The position numbers were made by a program, and so were the translations under genes. The notes beneath the pieces were generated by a model. The model searched no databases. It saw nothing but the letters and a program-made list of their open reading frames with translations, and had not been told where the DNA came from. Positions 16,946-26,940 of a stretch of DNA of 64,000 bases are shown piece after piece. The stretch comes from Corynebacterium sp. CNCTC7651 (GTDB lineage Bacteria; Actinomycetota; Actinomycetes; Mycobacteriales; Mycobacteriaceae). Each line of letters opens with the position of its first letter. The first letter of the stretch is position 1. The stretch lies in assembly GCF_021496665.1 (NCBI RefSeq), contig NZ_CP071246.1, positions 186,001 through 250,000 on the forward strand. Direction: 5' to 3'.

Positions 16946-17374
16946 ATGGCTAAGAAGAAGGTCACTGGCCTGATCAAGCTGCAGATCCAGGCAGGTATGG
17001 CTAACCCGGCTCCGCCGGTTGGTCCGGCGCTTGGTGCGCACGGTGTGAACATTGTTGAGTTCACCAAGGCGTACAACGCTGCTACTGAGTCCATGCGCGG
17101 CGACATCGTCCCGGTTGAGATCACCGTGTACGAAGACCGCTCCTTCGACTTCGTGCTGAAGTCCCCGCCGGCTGCGTCCCTGCTGCTCAAGGCCGCTGGC
17201 CTGCAGAAGGGCTCCGGCGTGCCGCACACCCAGAAGGTTGGCAAGGTCACCTGGGAGCAGTGCAAGGAGATCGCTGAGACCAAGAAGAACGACCTCAACG
17301 CCCGCGACATCGAGGCTGGCGCAGCGATCATCGCTGGCACCGCCCGTTCCATGGGCATCGAGGTTGAGAAGTAA
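16946..17374 (+). CDS. rplK: 50S ribosomal protein L11, first copy
   Basis: A 142-residue L11 of normal length with [20 protein letters not shown] and the C-terminal rRNA-binding part ending in [15 protein letters not shown]. It binds 23S rRNA in the GTPase-associated centre. This copy is complete, unlike that at 31652, and is followed by rplA. Confidence 0.97.
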   Translation: MAKKKVTGLIKLQIQAGMANPAPPVGPALGAHGVNIVEFTKAYNAATESMRGDIVPVEITVYEDRSFDFVLKSPPAASLLLKAAGLQKGSGVPHTQKVGKVTWEQCKEIAETKKNDLNARDIEAGAAIIAGTARSMGIEVEK

Positions 17375-17520
17375 GCAGGCTTCCCGCTTACTTCAAGCGC
17401 GATAGCGCGCCCCGCGCGGTGCCGCCCGGTACCGCGAGTGGTAGGGCCAGCCAGGCCCGCACCCACCACAACCCTTGCGGACACCCGTGCTGGTGCCCGC
17501 ACGACACATAAGGATTCAAC

Positions 17521-18231
17521 ATGGCAAACAAGTCCAAGCACTACGAGGAGCAGGCCGCGAAGGTTAACCGCGAGCAGCTCTACCACCCGCTCGAGGCAGT
17601 CACCCTTGCAAAGGACACCTCCTCCGAGAAGTACGACTCCACGATCGACGTTGCAATGCGCCTTTCCGTGGACCCGCGCAAGGCTGACCAGCTGGTTCGT
17701 GGCACCGTGAACCTGCCGCACGGCACCGGTAAGACCGTCCGCGTGGCCGTCTTCGCCGAGGGCGAGAACGCTACCAAGGCCCAGGAGGCTGGCGCCGACA
17801 TCGTTGGCACCGACGAGCTGATCGAGCAGATCAACGCTGGCCAGATCAACTTCGACGTGGCTATCGCTACCCCGGACCAGATGGCCAAGGTCGGCCGCGT
17901 TGCCCGTGTGCTCGGCCCGCGTGGTCTGATGCCGAACCCGAAGACCGGCACCGTGACCCCGGACGTGGCGAAGGCTGTCCAGGAGTCCAAGGGCGGCAAG
18001 ATCGCCTTCCGTGTGGACAAGGCTTCCAACCTGCACGCCCTGATCGGCAAGGCATCCTTCACCCCGGAGCAGCTCGCTGAGAACTACGGCGCGCTCCTGG
18101 ACGAGGTCATCCGCCTGAAGCCGGCTTCCGCCAAGGGTATCTACCTGAAGAAGATCACGGTTTCCGCAACCCAGGGCCCGGGCATCCCGGTTGACCCGTC
18201 CGTGCAGAAGAACTACGCAACCCAGGCGTAA
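17521..18231 (+). CDS. rplA: 50S ribosomal protein L1, first copy
   Basis: A 236-residue L1 with [21 protein letters not shown] (shown here over positions 17891-17954) and the usual two-domain layout. ATG 17521 follows AAGGATT. L1 also commonly represses its own operon, but no control site was identified here. A second copy without a proper start is at 32055-32753. Confidence 0.97.
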   Translation: MANKSKHYEEQAAKVNREQLYHPLEAVTLAKDTSSEKYDSTIDVAMRLSVDPRKADQLVRGTVNLPHGTGKTVRVAVFAEGENATKAQEAGADIVGTDELIEQINAGQINFDVAIATPDQMAKVGRVARVLGPRGLMPNPKTGTVTPDVAKAVQESKGGKIAFRVDKASNLHALIGKASFTPEQLAENYGALLDEVIRLKPASAKGIYLKKITVSATQGPGIPVDPSVQKNYATQA

Positions 18232-18247
18232 GCTTCCCTGCGCTTTC

Positions 18248-18284
18248 AGCCCCGGTCTGGACCCCGCGTCCGGCCGGGGCTTTT
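18248..18284 (+). terminator. rplKA terminator, first copy
   Basis: The arms AGCCCCGG and CCGGGGCT are followed by TTTT. Confidence 0.85.
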
Positions 18285-18314
18285 GCGTCTCCGGGGCCGC
18301 GACAAAGCCGCGAT

Positions 18315-18344
18315 TTGGAGTTTGCCGCGCCCCTGGCCTAAGGT
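18315..18344 (+). promoter_or_regulatory. rplJL promoter, first copy
   Basis: TTGGAG, 18 bases and TAAGGT. The same arrangement (TTGGAG-N18-TAATGT) precedes the second rplJL copy at 33039-33068 although the spacer bases have diverged, which supports the call. Confidence 0.7.
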
Positions 18345-18349
18345 TGCTA

Positions 18350-18512
18350 CCCGAAGTTTGAACGGGACTTAGTCCCAGGCTCAAGTTTCACCGAAGACCG
18401 TCGGCTACTCCCTCGCGGAGTCGAAGGTATCCCATCCCAGGGATCGGCCCACGCAGGAGAAACGTGGCACGCCTTTCAGGATGCCTCGTGCTTCTGCACG
18501 GGGCATTTTTTA
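18350..18512 (+). ncRNA. ribosomal protein L10 leader with attenuator hairpin, first copy
   Basis: The untranslated leader of rplJ begins CCGAAGTTTGAACGGG and ends with the hairpin GATGCCTCGTGC/GCACGGGGCAT plus six T (18480-18511). Known L10 leaders bind L10(L12)4 to control rplJL; the kink-turn-containing part should lie in the middle (ACGCAGGAGAAACGTGGC). The same element is found at 33074-33236. Confidence 0.85.
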
Positions 18513-18563
18513 ATGCTCCGGGCGGATACAAGAACATGAAGTTATTGGAAGGAGGCGTGTGTC

Positions 18564-19088
18564 ATGGCAAACCCGAAGAACGTTGCGGAGCTGGCTGAAC
18601 TCAAGGAGAAGTTCGCTGACTCCAGCGCTGTGTTCCTCACCGAGTACCGCGGTCTGACCGTGAGCCAGCTGCAGCAGCTGCGCGGTGAGCTCGGTTTTGA
18701 CGTTGAACTGCACGTCGCCAAGAACACCCTCGTCAAGATCGCTGCTTCCGAGCAGGGCATTGAGGGTCTCGATGACATCCTCGTCGGCCCCACCGCCGTC
18801 GCCTTTGTTAAGGGCGACGCAACCGTGGACGCCGCGAAGGTGATGAAGAAGTTCGCCAAGGACAATGACAAGTTCATTGTCAAGGGCGGCTACATGGACG
18901 GTAACGCTCTCGACGCAGCCCAGGCGGCCGCGATCGCAGAGATGGACAACCGCGAGACCACCCTTGCAAAGCTCGCTGGCGCGTTCCAGGGCTCTCTGGC
19001 GAAGGCTGCCGGCCTGTTCCAGGCTCCGGCATCCAAGACGGCACGACTCGTTGCCGCGCTGCAGGACAAGCAGGGCGAAGCTGCGTAA
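18564..19088 (+). CDS. rplJ: 50S ribosomal protein L10, first copy
   Basis: A 174-residue L10 ([20 protein letters not shown], then KNTLVKIA). Its C-terminal helix anchors L7/L12 dimers in the ribosomal stalk. ATG 18564 follows GGAAGGAGG. It is almost identical to the copy at 33289. Confidence 0.97.
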   Translation: MANPKNVAELAELKEKFADSSAVFLTEYRGLTVSQLQQLRGELGFDVELHVAKNTLVKIAASEQGIEGLDDILVGPTAVAFVKGDATVDAAKVMKKFAKDNDKFIVKGGYMDGNALDAAQAAAIAEMDNRETTLAKLAGAFQGSLAKAAGLFQAPASKTARLVAALQDKQGEAA

Positions 19089-19171
19089 AGCGCTTCACGC
19101 CCAACACCAACTACACACCCCAATTACGTGCCGGCCGCGGGATGCGGTTGGACCATAGAAAGGAAGCCACC

Positions 19172-19561
<390 letters not shown>

Positions 19562-19583
19562 GAACTTCATTCTTAGCGACGTT

Positions 19584-19622
19584 CCCCCTGCCTCCGGTTT
19601 TTCAACCGGGCGGCGGGGGTTT
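19584..19622 (+). terminator. rplJL terminator, first copy
   Basis: The CCCCC...CCGG arm pairs with CCGG...GGGGG and is followed by TTTCGCTTT. Confidence 0.75.
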
Positions 19623-19649
19623 CGCTTTGGGTGGGGTAATGTGCCAACC

Positions 19650-20246
19650 ATGCCGAAGTCCCGCGTTTTCTCTGTGCTGCTCGTCGGCCTCGGCGTTGCC
19701 TTGTTGGTGGGGGGTTGGGTTGCTCCGAGCTTCATTCTTGATGACGGGCGGCTGCCCCTCTCCCTGAAGCAGACCACGTGGACAATGCACGACCCGGACG
19801 GGGTGCGCGACGGCCAGCCGGCGCCGGTGACAAGGCAGTTGCACATGGAGATCCGCGAGCCGTCGAACGCTGGGGTGGCGGCGGTGCGGGTGGGGGACAC
19901 CTTGCGCGCGGGGGAAGCGGCGACCGACTTCGACAACTTGGTTACGGCGTCGACGTGGTCGTTCGAGATGAACCGGAAGACCGGCCGCGTGGAGGAGCCG
20001 GCGGACGTGCAGCTGGTGATGGGGATGCCGGCAGTGCAGGTGCCGGTGGAGGGGTTCTGGCTCAAGTTTCCGGCGGGGGTGGCGGCGGAGCAGGCGCACG
20101 AAGTCTTCGACCCGGTGCTCAGGGTGTCGGCGCCGGCACACTTCGTCGATAAGAAAGAGCTCAATGGGCGCGAGCTGTACCGCTTCCGGCAGGAAATCCC
20201 GCCGACGAACGTGGCGCAGCGGTACGCGGCGCGAGCCCCGCGATGA
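19650..20246 (+). pseudogene. DUF3068 (porin PorA family) protein, 3'-truncated first copy
   Basis: The first about 195 residues of a DUF3068 protein: an N-terminal membrane segment (VLLVGLGVALLVGGWVAP), then the extracytoplasmic region with DPDGVRDGQPAPV and STWSFEMNRKTGRVEEPADV. It matches residues 1-197 of the intact protein at 37751-38701 at most positions, but is clearly divergent. At about 20233, after QRYA, the homology stops and sequence of the membrane-protein gene begins; the frame ends at TGA 20246. A -10-like TAATGT (19637-19642) lies 7 bases before the ATG. Confidence 0.85.
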
Positions 20247-20483
20247 GGGGCGCCAGCGCCCCAAGCAGTACTTCCCGGAACAGTCCCAACCCCAATACCA
20301 GCAAGCCCAGTACCAGCAAGCCCAGTACCAGCAAGCTCAGTATCAGCAGCCGCAGTACCAGCAGCCGCAGTACCAGCAGCCGCACTACGAGCAGCCGTAT
20401 TACGAGCCGAGCTACCAAGAGCCAGAGCAACGCAGCAACATCGGCACGATTCTGTTGGGCATTCTCGCCGCCGTCAGCTTTGT
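20247..20483 (+). pseudogene. 5' part of the second Q/Y-rich membrane protein, start lost
   Basis: Reads RQRPKQYFPEQSQPQYQQ and onward to ILAAVSFV, homologous to residues about 13-80 of the protein at 3953-4480. The native start is missing because the gene is joined to the DUF3068 remnant; the only upstream in-frame start is inside that remnant. The frame is cut by the IS21 element at 20484. Removing the IS and one target copy joins the reading frame to the part at 23118-23403. Confidence 0.85.
20293..20397 (+). repeat. seven 15-bp units encoding Q-Y-Q-Q-(A/P)
   Basis: Units of the type CAGTACCAGCAAGCC repeat seven times with the last one degenerate (CACTACGAGCAGCCG). The homologue at 3953-4480 has a shorter, less regular version, so the array expanded in this lineage. 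Confidence 0.9.
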
Positions 20484-20576
20484 TGTTTAGACCACGTGTT
20501 TAGTAACGGTGTGGTGGGTATCGGGTAACACCCGGGTGGGTTTCGGGTAACACCCGGGTGCTGTGGGGGTTGGGGG

Positions 20577-21345
20577 TTAGGTTGTCAGTCGCATGTTGTC
20601 TCCTTCGAGTGGGATGATTTCGGCGCCGGCGACGAGGCGGTTGAGGATGGATTCGGCGATGACGGCGTCGGGGATGGATTTGTACCACTCATCTGGTGTG
20701 AACTGGGATGTCACGATTGTGGATCCTCGGTGCTCTCGCTCGGCAAGGATGGTCAGCAGTTGGTGGGCGGTTGCGGCATCGATGGGAGTGGTGAGGAAAT
20801 CATCAAGCACGAGCACATCCGCGGTGTGGAGTTCCTCGAGGAACTTCATCCGCTCAATGTCACCGTGTTTGAGCACTGCTAGGTGGTTGGCCAGGGTGTC
20901 GGTGCGGAAGAACTTGGCTGTGTAGTCCTTTCGGCAGGCGGCGTTGAGCAGTGCGAGTGCGAGGTAGGTTTTGCCGACGGAGGATTTGGCCTTAGATGAC
21001 AATGTTTTGCGCGCTTTGGCACCATTGGCAGTGAGCGAGTCGGGTGATTTGCTCTTTGTTGATGGTGCGGCTGGGCGCGTAGGTGATTTCTTCAATACAA
21101 GCATCGGGATTTGGCGATCGGGATGCTTTGAGCAGTTTGTTGACTCGCCGTTCGCGCTTGGCCGCGACCTCTTTATCGAGTGCGTAGAGCACTTTGTCGG
21201 AAAATGACCAGTCGTCGAATTCGGGGTCGGCGGCGATGTCGATGACGCTTTGGCCGAATGCGGTCATGCGCAGGCTGGTGAAGACCGGCAGGACGGATTC
21301 ATCCAGGAAGCGTGCGTTGGCTGATGCTGGTTGTGGCGGGATCAT
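20577..21345 (-). pseudogene. istB: IS21 helper ATPase IstB, frameshifted
   Basis: The AAA+ helper of IS21 transposition. The first part (MIPPQPASANARFLDES...) ends in QNIVI followed by a stop at about 20993. The second part, one frame over, holds the Walker A segment KSSVGKTYLA and Walker B VLVLDDFL. Removing one base near 20993-21000 gives 256 uninterrupted codons, a normal IstB length. The start overlaps the istA stop (ATGA). Unless the extra base is a sequencing error, the element cannot transpose with its own helper. Confidence 0.88.
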
Positions 21346-22976
21346 TGGGTGGGGCCTTTCTTCGTGAGGTTTTCCAAGCTGAACTGGGCGGCACCGCCGA
21401 GGTAGGCGCCGCGCGTGTCACGAGCCGGCGCCGGAGTAGTGCTTTGTACTGGTGTGGTGTCCCTGGCGGGGGTTGTCGTGCCGGTGGGGCGGGTGGTGTG
21501 GTCTTTGCGGACCGCGGCCATCATGTTCTTCACTGCGGTGTAGCTCACTGCCCGGCGAGCACCGCCCGCATCTATGAGGCGACGACAGGCTTCTTCCAGG
21601 ACGAGCTTGTCGCGCTTGCCCATGGTCAGCACGTTGCGGCACGACTGGTACGCCTGTGCCGGGATCGCTTTCTGGGCGATCATCTCCGCGATGACCTCTT
21701 TGGTGGCAGGGCCTATGCGTGAGGCTTCGCGCAGGAAGTACTCACTCGTCCACAACCCCCGGGTGTCAACCATGTTCGCGGGCACGTGGTCGGTGTCGGT
21801 GACATACACTGCGCGTTGACGCGCGACCTGGTGGGTTGCGACATGCTCGCCGGCGTCGAAGACGGTGAGGACGTCACCGGTGATGCGCACATCCACAGTG
21901 CGACCTACCAGCTGGTACGGAACCGAATACCGGGCGGTGTTGACGGTGATGTGGAAGTTCGGTGCGACTTTGGCCCGTTTCCACACCGTGCGCTGCCACG
22001 TGCTTGCAGGTAGTGCGGCGAGTTGGTCGCGTTCGAACTCGTTGAACACCTCACGGCGACTTGTGTCCTGGTTGCGAAACGGAGTGGCGGTGTTGATCGC
22101 ATCGACCAGTGCACGGATCCGGGTGTTGAGCTCATCAATGTCAACGCACTGGTGACCATCGAGTGCGTGAATGACCTTCTGGGTGACGATCTTCACCGCG
22201 GCTTCCACACTGGCTTTGTCTTTGGGTCTTTTCGCCCGCGCCGGCAAAGCGGCGGTGTTGTAGTGCTCCAGAAACTCCTCATAGGTGGAATTGACCCGCC
22301 GGTTGCGATCAGCAGCACTGATCGAATTCGACGCCGTCGACGCATTATCCGGCACGATAACCTCTGCCACCCCGCCGAAGTAGGAAAACGCCTGCACATG
22401 AGCTGAAAGCCAGGACTGTTGGCGCTCATCTGGGCAGGCGCAGGCGAAGATCATCCCCGAATACGGCAGCGAGGCGACGAACACGCTGACTTTCGGGCCC
22501 TGACCTGCGGTGGGGTCGAACAGGCGCATCTTAGTGCCCGCCCAATCGACCTGCATCGTGTGTCCCGGGGCGTGCGTGATCCTGGCTGCCAGCCCCGTAG
22601 CATCAACGTGCTGCGCCACGAGCTGGCGGAAACGCTCGTAGCTGTAATAGCGCTGCCCATCAGCAGCCGGGGTGGCAGTGTAGCGGCCCCACAAAACCTG
22701 CAGCGTTACTTTGTGCCTGCCGGTCCTGGCCTTGGCCACGGCATCGTAATCAATCGGGACGAAATCGCCCTGGCCGGTGCTGCGCCCATCATGAAACAGC
22801 CCGGCTAATGATTCACTGCTCAATCCCGCGAGTTGGGCTTCGGTAGTGATCCCTGAAGCTTCGAGCGCCTCGCGGGCTTTTTGAACTGTGGTGTGCGAAC
22901 ACCCCACGGTGGTACGGATTTGGCGGACGGACCAACCTTTGAGCACAAGGTCCATCACCGCCCGGTAGTCAGTCAC
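21342..22976 (-). CDS. istA: IS21-family transposase IstA
   Basis: A 544-residue DDE transposase. It has an N-terminal helix-turn-helix (GWSVRQIRTTVGCSHTTVQK), the catalytic Asp in MQVDWAGT, the second Asp in VIVPDNAST and the Glu in KDKASVEAAVK. GTG 22976 follows AGAGGAG. The C-terminus is rich in Thr/Pro. Overlapping ATGA with istB indicates translational coupling. Confidence 0.9.
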   Translation of the reverse strand: MTDYRAVMDLVLKGWSVRQIRTTVGCSHTTVQKAREALEASGITTEAQLAGLSSESLAGLFHDGRSTGQGDFVPIDYDAVAKARTGRHKVTLQVLWGRYTATPAADGQRYYSYERFRQLVAQHVDATGLAARITHAPGHTMQVDWAGTKMRLFDPTAGQGPKVSVFVASLPYSGMIFACACPDERQQSWLSAHVQAFSYFGGVAEVIVPDNASTASNSISAADRNRRVNSTYEEFLEHYNTAALPARAKRPKDKASVEAAVKIVTQKVIHALDGHQCVDIDELNTRIRALVDAINTATPFRNQDTSRREVFNEFERDQLAALPASTWQRTVWKRAKVAPNFHITVNTARYSVPYQLVGRTVDVRITGDVLTVFDAGEHVATHQVARQRAVYVTDTDHVPANMVDTRGLWTSEYFLREASRIGPATKEVIAEMIAQKAIPAQAYQSCRNVLTMGKRDKLVLEEACRRLIDAGGARRAVSYTAVKNMMAAVRKDHTTRPTGTTTPARDTTPVQSTTPAPARDTRGAYLGGAAQFSLENLTKKGPTQ

Positions 22977-23117
22977 AACTGGACTCCTCTGGCAATGCCG
23001 CGCGCCCTGTAGTCGCGCGGTCACCAGCATCGTCCCCCAAGGCGTTACTGGATACTCACCATCGCGTTACTCGAAACCCACCACGGTGTTACTAGATAAA
23101 CCCGCGCAACACTTTGT

Positions 23118-23403
23118 CGCGGCGGTGTCCCTGTTCTTTCTGTGGCGTGGCGCGGCCGCGGAGGCAGATAAGCCACCGGTGACGGAGACCCAGACCGTCA
23201 CCACCACGGAGACGCAGACCACTTTTCAGACCACCACGAAGTTCCCCTCCATCTTCGGTGAGCGCGATAACCCGACGGCGACGCTCCCGCCGGAGGAGCC
23301 GATGCCGGTACCGGAGGTGCCGCGCGAGTTCCGCGAGGACGCCCGCGACATTTTGGACCAGCTCCGCGACGGCGCGGACCAGTTCTTCCAGGAGCAGCAG
23401 TGA
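23118..23403 (+). pseudogene. 3' part of the second Q/Y-rich membrane protein
   Basis: Contains the rest of the membrane helix ([17 protein letters not shown]) and the Thr-rich and acidic C-terminus (VPREFREDARDILDQL), matching the protein at 3953-4480. The stop overlaps the GTG start of the second menD, as expected for a former operon. Confidence 0.85.
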
Positions 23404-25018
23404 TCGAGTCGCTTGAGATCGCCCAGGCTGTCGCCGAAGCCACGGCCAGGCATTGCACCGATGTGGTGATGAGCCCGGGCAGCCGCAACTCAGCGCTGGC
23501 CTACGCGCTTATCGCCCGGGACGACATCACAGTGCACATGCGTATTGATGAACGCTCCGCCGCCTTCACCGCCCTCGGCATCACCCGCGTTCAACGGCGC
23601 CATGTGGCGGTGGTGATGACGTCTGGCACCGCCGTGGCCAACGCGTACCCGGCGCTCATCGAGGCGCACATGACGCACACCCCCCTCGCCGTCATCAGCG
23701 CGGACCGCCCCGCGCGCCTCATCGGCACCGGCGCGAGCCAAACCATCTGGCAAGAGGGCATCTTCGCGCGCTACGCAACCACGCAGCAAGTGCATTCGCT
23801 TATCGACGCCACGTCGCTGCACTTCACCTCCCCCCAAATACACATCAACGTGGCCCTGGATACCCCGCTCGTGCCGCAGGCATTGCCGGGACGCACAGGC
23901 GCGCCACGCCGAGTGGGCCCTGGGGTGTTGTCGGGTTCGGCTGCGTTTGTGGACCACGGGGTGGTGGACATCGACCTCACCCGCGACACCTTGGTGATTG
24001 CGGGCGATGAGGCGTGGGAGGTGCCCGGGCTGGAGCACGTGCCCACCATCGCGGAACCGACCGCGCCGACGCCGTTCCATCAGGTGCACCCGTTGGCGGC
24101 CCGGTTTTCGCCCAGCGCGAGGTGGCCATTTCCCACGACGGGGGCGACTTCGCTGCCACCACAAAGCCTGCGCAGGTTGTGGTGGTGGGACACCCCACGC
24201 TGCACCGCGACGTGATGGCGTTGCTGGTGGACCCGGACATCCATGTGATTGGGCTAAGCCGCACCGACACCTTCACGGGCCAACCGGACGAGCGCGCAAC
24301 ACGCGTGAATGTCACCGGCCAGCCCACGGATACGTGGCTGAAGATCTGCGAGGCCGCAGGCGAGGTCGGCGCGGACACTGTGCGCCAAGCGCTCGCGGAC
24401 GTCGAGTTCGGGTTCACCGGCCTGCACGTCGCCGCCGCGGTGTGCGACACCTTGGCCGTCGGCGACACCTTTGTGGTGGGCAGCTCCAACCCTGTGCGCG
24501 ACGTCAGCTTTGCGGGCATGCCGTTTGATGGGGTTGACACCTATTCCGCCCGCGGCGCTGCTGGCATCGATGGGACGGTGTCCCAAGCCGTCGGCATCGC
24601 CTTGGCGGTCCAAGCGTTGCGCCCGGACGAGATCCGCGCCCCGCGCACCGTCGCGCTCATGGGTGATCTGACGTTCCTGCACGATGTCAACGGCCTGCTC
24701 ATCGGCCCCGACGAGCCGCGCCCCGGCAACCTCACCATCGTGGTGGCCAACGATGACGGTGGCGGCATCTTCGAATCCCTCGAGCCCGGCGCCGAGACCG
24801 TGCGCGGCGCATTCGAGCGCGCCTTCGGCACTCCCCACGGCGCGCAGTTGGAGGACATCGTCGTAGGCTACGGCGCCCGCTACCGCTGGGCGGAAACACT
24901 TGCAGAGCTGCACGAAGCGCTGTTGGCGTGCGAGGCGGAACCGGACGGCATCACCGCGGTGGAGGCGGTGACCACCCGCGCGACGCGCCGGGAGCTTACG
25001 CAAAGGCTCAACCGGTGA
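23400..25018 (+). pseudogene. menD: second menD copy, single-base frameshift
   Basis: Encodes a complete MenD apart from one missing base. The first frame ([33 protein letters not shown]) fails near 24105-24108, where TTTT stands for an expected TTTTT within LAARFFAQ. The second frame then runs to the TGA at 25018 ([12 protein letters not shown]). Adding one base gives 540 codons, against 539 for the first copy. By eye roughly three quarters of residues match menD at 4491, so it is not a recent duplicate. Confidence 0.88.
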
Positions 25019-25310
25019 GGTGGCGCCGCCGCGCGCACCAGTTCGTGCTCGCGCTCTACGCGTGCGCGGTGCTGGGCTGCGTGGCAATGGTCGTGGGCCC
25101 CTGGCTCAACGACGCCCAGATTGCCAACAACCCCGGCCGTGGCATGGGCACCGTGACGGAAGCGGGACGGCTGCAAACCTCCGTCAAATACGTTGACGAA
25201 GACGGCCAGCTGATCACCCCGCGCGGCGGGTTGCTCTATCCTTCTGGTCTCGGGGCGGAGCAGCATGTGTGGGTGACCTACGCCAAAGACAATCCTGACC
25301 TGGTCAAAGT

Positions 25311-26768
25311 GGCTCTTCGTGTTTGGGAGTGCGTAGGGGGTTGCGGGGTCGGTTTGTGGGGTTTGGGGTGTGGCACAAGATGTAGGGGGTCCTTGCTGCG
25401 TAAGGATGTAGGTGTTCAAGCCAACCCATACGCAACGAAGGACCCTTACCGTGCAGCCTACTTCCAATGTCGTCGCCGATACCATTTGCCGCACCGCGGA
25501 GCTGGGTTTGACGATCACTAACGCCGCCCACGACGCTGCGATGACACTCATCGAATGCGAAGCGCTCGCCCCGATCAACGAGTGCCCCTCATGTTCCCAG
25601 CCCGGTCTGCTGCGGGATCACACCTACCGTGAGCTGGTTGATCTTCCTATTGTGGGGTTTGCCACCAAGCTTCGGGTGCGGGTGCCGCGCTACCTCTGCG
25701 GCAACCATGCGTGCGGGCAGAAGAGCTTTCGGGCCGGGCTGGACTGCGCCGATGACCGCTCCAAGGTCACCCACCGGGTGGTGCGCTGGATTCTGCAGCG
25801 CCTTGCCGTTGACCGGATGAGTATCCAGGCAACCGCGAATGCGCTCGGTATCAGCTGGCAGCTCACGTGCGATCTGGCCTTGTCGATGACACGTGAGCTC
25901 ATCAGCGATCCTGATCACCTCGCCGGGGTGCGCGTCATCGGTGTGGACGAGCACAAATGGGCGCATAACTTCCGCGCCGCCGGCGGCGGGTTCGTCACAG
26001 TGATCGTGGACATGACACATCAGCACACCGGTAAGCCCGCCAGGCTCCTCGACGTCATCCCAGGCAGAAGTGCTGACGTGCTCACTAGGTGGCTCAACCA
26101 ACACCCCAAGGCGTTTCGTGAAGGGTTAGAGGTGATCACCATGGACGGGTTCCAAGGCTATGCCACGGCCGCTGACGAGGCGATCCCGCACGCCACACGG
26201 GTGATGGACCCCTTCCACGTGGTTCGCCTAGCTGGCGACAAGCTGACCTTGTGCCGGCAACGCCTGCAGCGTGAAACCACCGGCAGACGCGGCCGCAAAG
26301 GCGACCCACTGTTCCAAAACCGCAGAACACTGCTGACCAGGATTGGGCTGCTCAGCGGGTCGCAACAACAGCGGCTGGACAACTTATTCAACTACGACGA
26401 CGACTACGCCGTGCTACAGGAGACCTGGCTGGTCTACCAAGAAATCATCGACAGCTACGAAGACGCCAACAAGACCCGGGCGAAAAAGAAAATGAGCCGC
26501 CTGATCGACCGGTTACGGGGCCTGCGCAACGCAGGCCTTGCCGAACTCGCCCAACTCGGACGCACAATCCACAAACGCCGCACAGACGTCCTCGCCTTCT
26601 TCGACATCGGCGCCTCCAACGGGCCAGTCGAAGCCATCAACGGACGCCTCGAACACCTCCGCGGCATCGCACTAGGCTTCCGCAACATCAACCACTACAT
26701 CTTGCGCTGCCTCATCCACTCCGGAGGCCTCCAACCCAAAATCAACGCACTCTAAAACCCGAAGAGCC
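25311..26768. mobile_element. ISL3-family insertion sequence, 1458 bp
   Basis: Terminal inverted repeats begin GGCTCTTCGTGTTTGGGAGT (left) and GGCTCTTCGGGTTTTAGAGT (right). Flanks are the 8-bp target duplication GTCAAAGT (25303-25310 and 26769-26776). Size, ends and target length agree with the IS31831-type elements of corynebacteria. It carries one intact transposase and is probably the younger of the two IS insertions because its target copies are perfect and the gene is intact. Confidence 0.95.
25451..26755 (+). CDS. ISL3-family transposase
   Basis: A 434-residue transposase. An N-terminal zinc-finger-like region has CPSCSQPG and CGNHACG. The DDE residues lie in VIGVDEHKW, ITMDGFQGY and GASNGPVEAINGR. 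GTG 25451 follows AAGGA; a longer frame exists upstream but lacks a ribosome site. Complete and probably active. Confidence 0.93.
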   Translation: MQPTSNVVADTICRTAELGLTITNAAHDAAMTLIECEALAPINECPSCSQPGLLRDHTYRELVDLPIVGFATKLRVRVPRYLCGNHACGQKSFRAGLDCADDRSKVTHRVVRWILQRLAVDRMSIQATANALGISWQLTCDLALSMTRELISDPDHLAGVRVIGVDEHKWAHNFRAAGGGFVTVIVDMTHQHTGKPARLLDVIPGRSADVLTRWLNQHPKAFREGLEVITMDGFQGYATAADEAIPHATRVMDPFHVVRLAGDKLTLCRQRLQRETTGRRGRKGDPLFQNRRTLLTRIGLLSGSQQQRLDNLFNYDDDYAVLQETWLVYQEIIDSYEDANKTRAKKKMSRLIDRLRGLRNAGLAELAQLGRTIHKRRTDVLAFFDIGASNGPVEAINGRLEHLRGIALGFRNINHYILRCLIHSGGLQPKINAL

Positions 26769-26940
26769 GTCAAAGTGGAGGGCCGCGCCTGGACGCTCTC
26801 CCTCATCCCGGCGCTTTCGGTGCTCGCGGTTGCAAGCGCCATCGCGATGGCTGGATGGTTCGCGGTGAATCGATGGGTGCCATAAAAATTCACGCGACGT
26901 TTAACTTGGGTTGACATGCAGTTCGCATTGGGGTGCCAAG

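Larger units (their letters stand above)
20484..23111. mobile_element. IS21-family insertion sequence, 2628 bp
   Basis: Both ends start with TGTT, and each has TAGTAAC at the same offset (18 bases in), followed by further copies of a GTAAC...TGGTGGGT-like repeat, the multiple-terminal-repeat pattern known for IS21. The element is flanked by 6-bp direct repeats CTTTGT (20478-20483 and 23112-23117). Deleting the IS and one CTTTGT restores the reading frame of the host gene (AVSFVAAVSLFFLW). It carries istA and a frameshifted istB on the minus strand. Confidence 0.92.
25015..26885 (+). pseudogene. DUF3592-like small membrane protein split by an ISL3 element
   Basis: Left part 25015-25310 (GTG start overlapping the menD stop; membrane helix FVLALYACAVLGCVAMVVG) and right part 26777-26885 (second helix LIPALSVLAVASAIAMAGWF). 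After removing the IS and one target copy the two parts add up to 405 bases, 135 codons in one frame. The gene has no counterpart between menD and mgtA in the first copy of the locus. DUF3592 assignment rests on the helix-soluble-helix layout and the position. Confidence 0.75.

Noticed and set aside
24100..24112. Programmed frameshift in the second menD
   Set aside because: The short T run is no typical slippery site and the first menD needs no shift; simple base loss explains it better.
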